From assembly GCF_040183065.1 (NCBI RefSeq), contig NC_091132.1, positions 157,082,102-157,146,101 on the forward strand: 64,000 nt of DNA, in the 5' to 3' direction. Within the stretch, counting starts at the first letter, position 1. Each line of letters begins with the position of its first letter. Origin of the DNA: Periplaneta americana (taxonomy: Eukaryota; Arthropoda; Insecta; Blattodea; Blattidae). Below, one piece after another: positions 56,401 through 64,000 of the stretch. The position numbers were made by a program, and so were the translations under genes. The notes below the pieces were generated by a model, which saw only the letters and a program-made list of their open reading frames with translations, made no database searches and was not told the origin of the DNA.

Positions 56401-59400
56401 CGATAAATTTAAAAAGCCTTAAATGCTGATTTCCCGAATTTTTCTTAAACAAACTGGAATTTCGCTAAATTTACAATATCCGTCTGGCAACCCTATGTAT
56501 AAAACATGTTTAATATTTTTAAAAAAATTCTAACTTTATAATTTGTAACAGTTAAAGATTAATCAACTCAAAATATCAGATCATAGAAGATGGGAGAGTC
56601 TGAGTATCCAAATAAAAGTTCAGTTGCATTCTTTTGATTACTTACAGGGTATGACTATTTGTCTAAACACATAAACAAAATTGGAATTTTTTCTTCATCA
56701 CGTTCTCTTCTGAAATAAATAAATCAGAATCATATGTCCAGCCCTTTCCTCTAAATCACACTGTGTGAGAGAAATATAGGACAGCATGTCAGTTAATGCC
56801 TTTATTGCCAAGAACTCAGTATTAGTTAACGACAACATCAGCAATACATTAAAAAAACCTACTATTTCATGGCAGTGTTTAAAAATGTGTAAAAACAAAA
56901 GAAATATGTTTTTGGATTTTATTAAGTAAAACTGTTTTTTTTTTTTTTCTTTTAATCCCACCTGCATGTACAATATGATAAGATAGTATTAGAATGTCGT
57001 GTTGTTTAGTAGTTGACAGTACATTCAGTAGTTGGTTGTGTGTTATTCTGTTCCTCATCGTACTGCCACCTTACTGACTGGGTTGCATCTGAACCTGATT
57101 CCTTTCTGGTTACAGGAGAAAGTAGAACTGAGGCAGAAATATGAAGGAGAGCACCAGTTGCGGCTGCAGCAGGAAAAGGTAAGTGATGAGCTGTTACCAT
57201 GTTTACAGACACAGTAATTGGGCAGTGGAGGGTACATTAAGGGGTTGGAGCAGTAAGCACGAAAAACTTTAAAATAGGGAGACATCCAGACGCTAAGGTG
57301 TGTTCAGATGGGCACTTAATTAAATGATAAATATGAGTAGGCCTACTCCATAATATATCACAATGTAATGGCAGTAACAGTACAGCTAATATCTGAAAGA
57401 CGAAAATGTTGATAGGTAAGTGACAGAAAGGCGAGAACAGTGAGGAGGTTAGATTGGGTTAGGTGAGGGGATAGCTAAAGTGTAATTTATATGGTGCCGC
57501 TTATATTTGCTTTGTACAAGTTTCCTTATTCGCTGGCCAATTTGCTGGCAAAGGTTTCTAATCAAGCTGCTGATTTATTTCACTAGCATAATATTTTGAA
57601 TTCCCATTGACTAAAATACACCCAGTGACAAGTTGAACGTGTCCAACATTAATTCTCACTCAAAGTGATAAGCCGTTTGATTTTACTAGCAGCTTCCATG
57701 AAATAGCATGTCAGGAAATGAATCTCTGAACAACTGGTGAATACATCTGCCTTCAGGGCAGGCACGAGCGATGATATAGGTTGCTGTCTACAAACCATAT
57801 TGATAAGGTGCAGCTGTGGCATGATGTGTTGTCCTTATCCTGTGTAAGTGGGTCCTCCAATGCTAGTTCCTTAAAAAGCAAAGGTTATGTCCTCTGAGCT
57901 CAAGATGAAAAGAAATAATTTACTACTGCTAAAATAATATGTGCGAGAACTGTTATTGAGATATTCCACTGTTATAAACAGTTAAGAAATGAAAGAGGAG
58001 ATAGGACCATGTAAATGATTATGAGCTAGGGTATTTTCCAGGCCAGATATTCATTCTGGAAAAGCATCAAGGTAACGATAAGAACAAAAGAAATTAGGAA
58101 GTAGCATTAAAATCACCAACATATAAATCATGCTTAAGGGACGGAAGGCGTCCTGCGCCGTGGCGTCGTGGTCTAAGGCATCCTGCCTATGACTCGCGTT
58201 ACGGAATGCGCGCTGGTTCGAGTCCTCATGGGGGAAGAAATTTTCTCATGAAATTTCGGCCAGTGTATGGGACCAGTGCCACCCAACATCGTGATGCACT
58301 TGGAGAGCTACAATACGTAGCAAAATCCGATTATGCAAACCAGCTATAACGGCTGGGGGGCTCATCATGCTAACCACACGATACCTCCATTCTAGTTGGA
58401 TGATCGTCCACCTCTGCTTCGGCATGTGGCCGTGAGGCCAGCAGCCGGCTGGTCAGTCTTGGCCTCTCGTGGGCTGTAGCGCCACGGATTATTATTAATA
58501 AGGGATGGAAGGCAGAAGACTGTGACAAGTTTAGAGAGGATTAGATGAGGGGATACAACAATAGGACAGACAGGCAGATCAAACATATTATAAAGAGCAC
58601 ATTACAGCCATAACCAAATCACCTTGGGTTGACATGTAAAGAGCTGAGTGATGGATTATAAAATAAATGAAATAATGACTTATTAACATACATTTATGTT
58701 GTACTTAAGTACAGAAACACGACGTTGAACATACCTATACAAAAATGTCTCACAATTGTAAAGTAAAAAATAATAAATCCGACAAAATGTCTGGTTTTGA
58801 GAATTTGGCTTCTCAAATCTATACTCTGTATTTGATACACACACAGTGATATCGTTTACTAGTTCAAGGAGATTTCTCGACTTGTTTTGCTAGACCAAAA
58901 TCTTACTTAGCATAAATACAAGATTGCAAATACTAAATACCAAGAATTTATTAGCTTCTTGTGCAAGTCGGAGGTATTATTGTATTCCTTAGATCCACTG
59001 ATCAGTGCTCTGGGAAAAAGAAGCACGTATGGTTTCACTATTCCATTCATAGCTTTTCTGCGCAAGGGCAAGTGTTTCACTGGAAGTCCATTATTCTGCA
59101 ATCTTTTCTTTTTCTGCCTTCCTCATATGTCCACTTATTTTAGGGCTTATGAAAGTTCAAATTACGTTCTTGATAGATGATACATGGCGCATTTATTTTA
59201 GAGCTTATCATGAATATACAAATTTAACTTTTTAGAGAGATCCATAGGCAGTATGAGAGGTTTTGTTTGAAAGTCTCTATCCAAACATTATACGTTGGTA
59301 GCTGTTGTCTCATTTCCTGATGCTTTATACCGGCCATCAGCTTGATTCCTTCATGAAACTTGTTGCTTCAAGTCAGACTATCACCTAATTAGCTGAGCTT

Positions 59401-60850
59401 TCTTTGATCCAGAATTGTTTACATTACAGAGTTACCATGACCAGCTAGGGAAGCTGAGACAAGAACTGAAGGCTGAGCGAGAGACGAGGCGCCAGCTGGA
59501 AGAAGTAAGTGTGAGCTGTTACCATGGTTACAGTTACGAGGGAGTTTACCTGTTCTATTCAGTCATTTCTCATTTTAATAATGATGATGATAGTAATAAT
59601 ACTAATTATTTGATAATATTAATATTAATTATTATTAGTATTATCATAAAGTCATCATAATCACCCTCGCCATCATCATAGTAGTCATGTTTGTAATCAA
59701 GTTAACGACTTTTTTCTCAACCAGATTTGTTTTTAATTATAGAGTAAAGAGGAAGCACTGCTTGTCCTGCAAGAAGAACTGCAAGCGAAGGGGGAGGAAC
59801 TCAGGAAAATGGTAGAGGAACTGCAAGTGGAGCGCCAGAAGACAGCAGTAAGTGTGAGCTGTTGCCATGGTTACAGTTACTGAGCAGTGATTGATACAAA
59901 CTGTTACAACACTGATTGTGACCAGCTGCAGCTGGAGACAAAACTAAATTTCAGTGTTCAGAACAGCTGCTGCTGCTATAATGATGTCTGTCACTAGTAC
60001 ATATATTGTACTTATTGCTCCTTGTACTACTGACATTACTGTAGTTATGGCTATTGTCACCACTACTGACATTACTGTAGTTATGGCTATTGTCACCACT
60101 ACTGACATTACTATAGTTATGGCTATTGTCACCACTACTGACATTACTGTAGTTATGGCTATTGTCACCACTACTGACATTACTATAGTTATGGCTATTG
60201 TCACCACTACTGACATGACTGTATTTATGGCTACTGTCACTACTACTGCCATCAATTTCACTCAGCCTAGCAGAACTGTCACCTAGCTGACTGAGCTTCC
60301 TCTGACCGGATTGTTTTGTCTGCTGCAGAAGCACAGAGCTGTGGCTGAGTTCGGGCCCAACCTGGAGGAGAAGGACGGCCAAGGCAGGACTCAACTACAC
60401 CGGGCAGCTGACCGGGGGGACACACACATGGCGCAGCTGCTCCTGGATGCAGGCAGCCAGGTGAACGCCATTGATCATGGTGGCCGCACGCCCTTGTGGC
60501 TGGCAGCATGTGAAGGCCACCAGGATGTGTGCAGGGCGCTGCTGGCTGCCGGGGCGCGGCTGGACGTGAATGGAGGACCATGGGGCTGCACTGCTCTGCA
60601 TGTGGCTGCAGCCTATGGGCACCGTGCAGTGTGTGAGCTATTGCTGGCAGCTGGGGCGCGGCCCAACGAGCGTGATGCAGACCAGTGGACTGCACTGCAC
60701 TGGGCAGCACGTAGTGGCCACGTCTCAGTGGTGCAGCTGCTGTTGAAGCATGGTGCTCAGCGGGGGGCGAGGGATGATCAGGGACGGACGGCCCTGGACC
60801 TGGAGTTTGAGTTCCGGCACACAGAAGTGGCGGCCATGCTGCAGGGCTGA
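47222..60850 (+). CDS. Coiled-coil and ankyrin-repeat protein gene, six exons
   Basis: Proposed coding exons are 47222-47494, 49947-50009, 57116-57178, 59430-59504, 59743-59847 and 60329-60850. Every internal junction is AG/GT and every exon is phase 0, so they join to 366 codons plus stop without a break. Residues 1-193 are heptad-rich coiled coil. Residues about 204-366 are four ankyrin repeats plus a partial fifth. Ankyrin repeats bind partner proteins and coiled coils oligomerise, so an intracellular scaffold or adaptor is plausible. I do not recognise an orthologue. The start at 47222 follows an acceptor-like GGTATGCAG, so more 5' exons could exist to the left. A tandem duplication (47.6-58.9 kb) lies within introns 1 to 3 and duplicated exon 2. 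Confidence 0.75.
48543..48798 (-). mobile_element. tRNA-derived SINE, family C, 12-bp target duplication
   Basis: It is flanked by TGTTTTAAGTAT at 48531-48542 and 48799-48810, and closely matches 46880-47132. The paralogous unit 2 has the unoccupied site (GATGTGTTAAGTCTGCTG) near 55965, so this insertion postdates the duplication. It lies in intron 1. Confidence 0.9.
49534..49731 (-). other. Antisense open frame conserved in both duplicates
   Basis: Minus-strand frame of 65 codons containing LTNAEFLAIKALTDMLSYIS and CDLEERAGHMILIYLF. The paralogous frame at 56698-56973 keeps the last ~45 residues identical except for one substitution. I do not recognise a family. It may be an old transposon fragment or chance preservation. 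It lies in intron 1, antisense to the host gene. Confidence 0.3.
49947..50009 (+). CDS. Exon 2: 21-codon coiled-coil exon, copy 1
   Basis: Bounded by CTGGTTACAG and GTAAGTGATG. Encodes EKVELRQKYEGEHQLRLQQE plus K: exactly three heptads. Identical at all 63 bases to the exon at 57116-57178. Confidence 0.75.
50048..52613 (-). mobile_element. Mutator-like (MULE) transposon
   Basis: Inverted ends: GGTAAGCAAGCC at 50048 and its complement ending 52613. Unit 2 of the duplication runs straight through the equivalent point (about 57208-57216), which shows the empty site and confirms the boundaries to within a few bases. A 9-bp target duplication is not clearly visible. It carries a minus-strand Mutator-type transposase pseudogene and sits in intron 2 of the host gene. 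Confidence 0.75.
50706..52236 (-). pseudogene. Mutator-like transposase, frameshifted
   Basis: Minus strand from ATG 52236 (MGRNKKFGERKFTGN). After a shift it continues KCKYCECDSLSIQEDIKKRK, GLATSLVIVYAVCRK and YEVNTRFIYGIRFIGKDYAA. Further on it gives GGKIPVAIDGTWHKRRHMSN (the first catalytic Asp block, D-G-T-W), DTGKVLDSEFLSTYC, C-x2-C at YTCKKLGAHEGC, then KLKYIGHVQKCMGSRLRKLK. The last frame reads HDLCPKCDNSWCKYNRKEPH and IYRDLSHPELLKNVC. The order and motifs fit the insect Mutator-like transposase family. At least four shifts or stops break it. Confidence 0.8.
53704..54691. mobile_element. hAT-like non-autonomous element, 8-bp target duplication
   Basis: CTTATTAA flanks both ends (53696-53703 and 54692-54699). 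The paralogous empty site carries a single CTTATTAA at 58679-58686. The inverted ends read TAGACGTCGGATGTTTTTGA and, from the right, TAGACATCGGAAGTTAAGGC. An 8-bp duplication with a TAG-starting end fits hAT. The interior has T-rich repeats with GGCCTTTTCTTGC-like phrases and no transposase. Confidence 0.85.
57116..57178 (+). CDS. Exon 3: 21-codon coiled-coil exon, copy 2
   Basis: Duplicate of the exon at 49947-50009 with the same acceptor and donor. It arose through the tandem segmental duplication. Using both copies adds three heptads without changing frame. Mutually exclusive use is also possible and cannot be decided from DNA. Confidence 0.75.
58150..58498 (+). mobile_element. tRNA-derived SINE, family B, complete, 15-bp target duplication
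   Basis: It is flanked by TAAGGGACGGAAGGC (58135-58149) and TAAGGGATGGAAGGC (58499-58513, one mismatch). The empty site is seen in unit 1 near 53527 (TTGAGGGACGGGAGG). The head has an A-box (TGGCGTCGTGGTCTAAGGC) and a B-box (GGTTCGAGTCC). The ~270-bp body is unrelated to tRNA, and the tail is ATTATTATTAA. Confidence 0.9.
58869..59429. other. Intron 3 remainder, no feature
   Basis: Outside the duplicated block. The last ~48 bases before exon 4 resemble the acceptor flank of exon 6. Confidence 0.5.
59430..59504 (+). CDS. Exon 4: 25-codon coiled-coil exon
   Basis: Acceptor TTACATTACAG, then codons for SYHDQLGKLRQELKAERETR and RQLEE, and donor GTAAGTGTG. The donor-side flank (GAGCTGTTACCATGGTTACA) is shared with exons 2, 3 and 5. 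The acceptor-side flank (59382-59429) is similar to that of exon 6. Confidence 0.7.
59743..59847 (+). CDS. Exon 5: 35-codon coiled-coil exon
   Basis: Acceptor TTTTTAATTATAG. Encodes SKEEALLVLQEELQAKGEEL, then RKMVEELQVERQKTA: five heptads. Donor GTAAGTGTGAGC. In the same phase and of the same type as exons 2 to 4. Confidence 0.7.
60026..60250. repeat. 36-bp minisatellite in intron 5
   Basis: Six copies at an exact 36-bp period (starts 60026, 60062, 60098, 60134, 60170, 60206). Each contains ACTACTGACATTACT and TAGTTATGGCTATTGTCACC. Because 36 is a multiple of three, long open frames appear on both strands, but there is no coding evidence. Confidence 0.95.
60329..60850 (+). CDS. Exon 6: ankyrin repeats and C-terminus
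   Basis: Acceptor TTTGTCTGCTGCAG. After KHRAVAEFGPNLEE come ankyrin repeats: GRTQLHRAADRGD (about residue 211), GRTPLWLAACEGH, GCTALHVAAAYGH, WTALHWAARSGH and a partial GRTALDLEFEFRH. Each has LLL-x-x-GA or close variants in helix 2. The frame ends MLQG then TGA at 60848. It is markedly GC-rich (unlike its surroundings), which also opens a long antisense frame of no meaning. Confidence 0.9.
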   Translation, partial: KHRAVAEFGPNLEEKDGQGRTQLHRAADRGDTHMAQLLLDAGSQVNAIDHGGRTPLWLAACEGHQDVCRALLAAGARLDVNGGPWGCTALHVAAAYGHRAVCELLLAAGARPNERDADQWTALHWAARSGHVSVVQLLLKHGAQRGARDDQGRTALDLEFEFRHTEVAAMLQG

Positions 60851-61221
60851 GCAGGCGCAGTACTGCCAACACGACAGCAGTAATATTATATAATAATAAT
60901 AATAATAATAATAATGATTTATTTAACCTGGCAGAGTTAAGGCCATACGACCTTCTCTGACACTCAACCAGGAGTAAAACTGCGTTACAAAAAACACTAC
61001 AAATTTATATCACAGTAACCATTGGGACTATGTTGTGTTGACATCATTGCTCTGCGTATAAGGGTGTTACTTCATTGCTCTAGGTTATCGTTACTCTCGT
61101 GTTGTGTGGCTTTGTTGTTGTTGTTGTCTGCTAAACATTTCGTGACAATAATAACCGTCACTGTTCCTGCTCGCTATGAAGCATTGCATAGTAGCCTGAC
61201 ACGCCACTGACACCTTTTCAA

Positions 61222-61273
<52 letters not shown>

Positions 61274-61978
61274 GGGTAATTCCACGAAAACCATGACATC
61301 AGATGTCACATATGAAGTTGTTGTTTTAAAGTCTTTACTATTTTTACGTCTGAGAGTGATGAATGGACAAGGCCGAGGCACAGAAGAGAGCTTGTTTCCG
61401 TTTATAGTTTGTTCTGAATGTGAGCGGGAAGTTAGAGCATATTATTCCTACAAGCGAAGCAACTGGAGTGAACTTTGGTCTCCCTTATCTCATCAGTCTC
61501 TGAATGATCTTAACAGTGAGTGGTTTGGTTGAACGTACACCTTCGCGAAAGAGGATGAAGTAGGTATAATACATTGCCTCATTCGATAGTTTTAACTTTT
61601 GCTATGAGGTCATCTAAATCAGCTCAAGTTTATGTCCCGTCCGTTACCAAATGTTTGAATTTATTTAGTTTCAAGCCATAATATTGCAAACTAGCCAATG
61701 AAAAAACATATTCTCTTCCAATATTCCATGATGAACACCATGAACCTTCAAGACCTTAATTAAATTCAAAACAATATTTTTCATCGTGGCAACAGACGGG
61801 ACAAGAATAACTGTCCTATCCGTTACTTGTCCGTAATCATGAAGCCCATACCGTGAATTCGTTATTATTGTTATTATTATTACTAGTATCATCAGCATTA
61901 TTATCATCATCATCATCATCATAGTCATCCATATAGTTAGTTAAAGTGTATATTGCAGGTTAATAGTACTTTAACAAC
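60851..61978. other. 3' flank of the ankyrin gene with simple repeats; no gene
   Basis: Contains (AAT)n at about 60886-60914 and (ATT)n at 61221-61273. A dispersed-repeat-like stretch begins GGTAATTCCACGAAAACC after the second run. I do not see a clear AATAAA for the host gene. Near 61610-61660 and 61795-61840 related phrases (GTCCCGTCCGTTACC and TCCTATCCGTTACTTGTCC) recur, probably the 5' region of the transposon that follows. Confidence 0.5.
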
Positions 61979-62668
61979 ATGGCAAATATGTCTCCAGCCG
62001 AGAAAATGAAGCGGTATAGAGAATGCCTGAAACAGTCAGAGAATTATGAAGCTGCTAAAATTAAGGACGCAAGAAGGAAGAAACATGCACGGGCTCTGAA
62101 GAAGACAACTATGATACCAAAGGATATGAGAAAGCAAAGAAAATATGGTCGTGAACGGAAACGTGTCTACCGGTAAAAATTGAATACCTTGAGTCCAAGT
62201 GAAGAACCAACTTGTTCAAGTATTCTGTTTCTAACACTAGGGCTAAAGCTGTCCATCGTGCTCTCCATAATCTGCCTCAAAGTCCAAGAAGGCATTATGA
62301 GGTTGTGGGTGTATTAGCGAGAACCTGTGAATTATGGATGAAGGAAAGCAACATATCTGTAATAGGAAACCCTGTCAAAGATGTCGAAGATGATGCAATT
62401 AATTTTTATTGCATGGAAGATATCAGGAGATAGGCTTCCGGAAGGAAAGACTGTTTAACAATTTACACAGATATTGGGAAGGTAAAAAAAATGCAGAAAC
62501 AATATCTTGTGATGACCATTAAAGAAGCTTATAACCTATTCGTTGCAGGAAAAGGGACAAACATAATAAGACTTTCAAAATTTGCACCCCTTCGTTCCAA
62601 ATACGTTGTTCCTATAACTTAACACCACACAATATCTGTGTGCGTGCGTGCGTGCGTGCGTGTGTGTG

Positions 62669-62742
<74 letters not shown>

Positions 62743-63680
62743 ACACTAATGCCGAATATTTTAGTCAGAAACTTTGTCTTCCTACAATGAATACTGTTCG
62801 AGCTTACATGGAATCAGTAGTTTGTGATGTAGCAAACGAAAAGTGTACGTATGTTCAAATATTACTAACAAATATGGAGACTACGATAACTTGGACAAAC
62901 GATTAGAAATTATGGAGGAAGATTTAAAGAAACAGGTTACATATAAACAATGGGCACATGCAGATGGAAGAGTATAAGAAATTGAAATCAGTAGTCAAAT
63001 TTCAGAAGATGTGCAAGCATTGAAAAAGCAGACACCAACCCTCCTGATACATTGCTTCATCATGAGGCAACAAAGTGCATTTTTTAATGAAGTAAGTCAA
63101 GCTTCATCTGAAGTATGCTACCAGTGGACTTTTCGAAGAACTATTCCGCTATGTTTCAAAATGAAATACAGGCTGCCCATTGGAATAAGAAGCAAATTAC
63201 AGTTTTCACAGCAGTGGCATGGTTTGGCAACGAACCTTGTAATTATGCCCTGTCGTATGATAAATATGCTGTCTTTGCTTTCTTAGACGAAATTTTTAGA
63301 GACATAAAACTAATCATCCAAATGTGAAATACCTATATGTATTTTCTGCCGCTCAATTCATGGATATATCATTTGTAGAAGAATTTTATGGAATACAACT
63401 GTCCTGGCCTTTTGTTTTCTCCTCGAGCCATGGGAAAGAAGCTGTAGATGGTGTAGGGTTAACTATTAAAAGTCTTATATATACTTGGGTGAAAATAGGA
63501 AAATACACAGTTCAAGATGCACAATCATCTGTCGAATGTGCTGCAACTTCTTCCGTCAAGATAATTTTGATTACAGATGAAACAGTGAAACATCATGATA
63601 TGTTGAACGCGCTTTGAAACAACACAGTGTCCCTTTCAGAGACACAAAAATGCATGACATAATTGGAGTATCTCCATACA
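61979..63680 (+). pseudogene. Transposase-like pseudogene of a large animal family
   Basis: ATG 61979 gives MANMSPAEKMKRYRECLKQS, a basic R-Y-R-x-x-L-K start seen in this family. After shifts it continues HRALHNLPQSPRRHYEVVGV, YLVMTIKEAYNLFVAGKGTN, RLSKFAPLRSKYVVPIT, DFSKNYSAMFQNEIQAAHWN, QITVFTAVAW, DKYAVFAFLDEIF and SSHGKEAVDGVGLTIKSLIY, and ends with MHDIIGVSPYKIKWKYY. I recognise this order from numerous uncharacterised insect and cnidarian proteins that behave like transposases (an acidic residue in the DF-x-x-N-Y block and the SHGK-x-x-x-DG block). I cannot name the superfamily with confidence. A microsatellite (62637-62738) has inserted in the frame, and stops are frequent. Confidence 0.65.
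62637..62738. repeat. (TGCG)n/(TG)n microsatellite
   Basis: About 100 bp alternating between TGCG and TG repeats, inside the transposase-like pseudogene. Confidence 0.95.
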
Positions 63681-64000
63681 AAATCAAATGGAAATATTAC
63701 TCTTACAGCTCTGATGACCATTAAATGCATTTATGGTGTGTATGTTCAATCTGATTTTTTTACTCTTTGTTTTATTTGTATTTGCATCAATCAACAGTTT
63801 TGGTATTACAACGTTAAATGATTACGTCGTACAATATGCGACATTATAGATCTACTCAATTGTATTATTTTGTTGTTATGAGAGATATGCTAAAGTAATA
63901 TGTGCAGATATAATGTCTATTAATTGTTTAAAACTTTTTTTAAGTAGTTCATTGTTTTATTCAGTTGTTCTTTCCATTCATTACAAGACACATTCAGAAA
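63681..64000. other. No recognisable gene
   Basis: AT-rich sequence after the pseudogene's end. It may include the element's 3' flank, but an end was not identified. Confidence 0.45.

Larger units (their letters stand above)
54867..58868 (+). repeat. Tandem segmental duplication, unit 2
   Basis: It follows unit 1 directly, head to tail, from AAGAAGAGTTAAGGCGAA to about GATATCGTTTACTAG. It has one insertion of its own (a family B SINE, 58150-58498) and retains stretches deleted in unit 1 (about 54900-55010 and 55763-55830). It contains exon 3. Confidence 0.85.

Noticed and set aside
59944..60394. Repetitive frames (VVTIAITTVMS-type, DNSHNYSNVSS-type) in intron 5
   Set aside because: Translations of a 36-bp minisatellite whose period is a multiple of three.
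60279..60872. 197-codon antisense frame over the ankyrin exon
   Set aside because: GC-rich shadow of exon 6. The sense strand has clear ankyrin repeats and splice sites.
61091..61381. Poly-asparagine frame
   Set aside because: Comes from the (ATT)n microsatellite read on the minus strand.

Overview
This window is eukaryotic, almost certainly from a large-genome insect. It is AT-rich and intron-rich. It is packed with degenerate transposons (I-type and RTE-type LINEs, mariner/Tc1, Harbinger, piggyBac, P element, Mutator-like, hAT-like), three tRNA-derived SINE families and several satellites. The leader exon of an insect zinc-finger gene and the RTE and SINE families resemble what I remember from cockroaches and termites (Blattodea, e.g. 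Periplaneta). That assignment is inference from remembered family patterns, not from a search. There are no operons, rRNA genes, genuine tRNA genes or CRISPR arrays.

Layout. 1-9.3 kb: a SINE, inverted and tandem repeats, a dead mariner split by a palindromic MITE, one short exon that looks like the first coding exon of a C2H2 zinc-finger gene, a trinucleotide microsatellite, and a 2.1 kb (TAG)-rich satellite with a ~1 kb higher-order period. 9.3-15.2 kb: a nearly full-length I-type LINE with an intact zinc-knuckle ORF1 and a frameshifted ORF2 (endonuclease, reverse transcriptase, RNase H), abutting a Gypsy-type LTR and gag stub. 15.5-19.6 kb: nested terminal-inverted-repeat elements, including a bounded 1.36 kb Harbinger derivative that carries Tc1 and tRNA-like pieces. 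20-28.8 kb: mostly unassigned DNA with a mariner whose catalytic segment is tandemly repeated five times, a palindromic element and a LINE 3' end. 28.9-33.3 kb: a bounded piggyBac deletion derivative and a pseudogene of a multicopy insect family. 37.9-46.6 kb: an RTE element, then a scrambled nest of P-element, mariner, RTE and SINE pieces.

47.2-60.9 kb holds the only convincing host gene: six phase-0 exons giving a 366-residue protein with an N-terminal coiled coil and C-terminal ankyrin repeats. A tandem segmental duplication (about 47.6-54.9 and 54.9-58.9 kb) lies inside it. It has copied one 63-bp coiled-coil exon, and the two copies are identical at every base although the surrounding introns have diverged. 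Four later insertions (two SINEs, a Mutator-like element and an hAT-like element) are each present in only one duplicate, so the other copy preserves the empty site. 62-63.7 kb is a degenerate DNA transposon of a large animal family.

I found no pathway-like gene cluster. The most noteworthy items are the coiled-coil/ankyrin gene growing by exon duplication, the permuted mariner/RTE junctions at 43.3-45.0 kb, and the mosaic Harbinger element.
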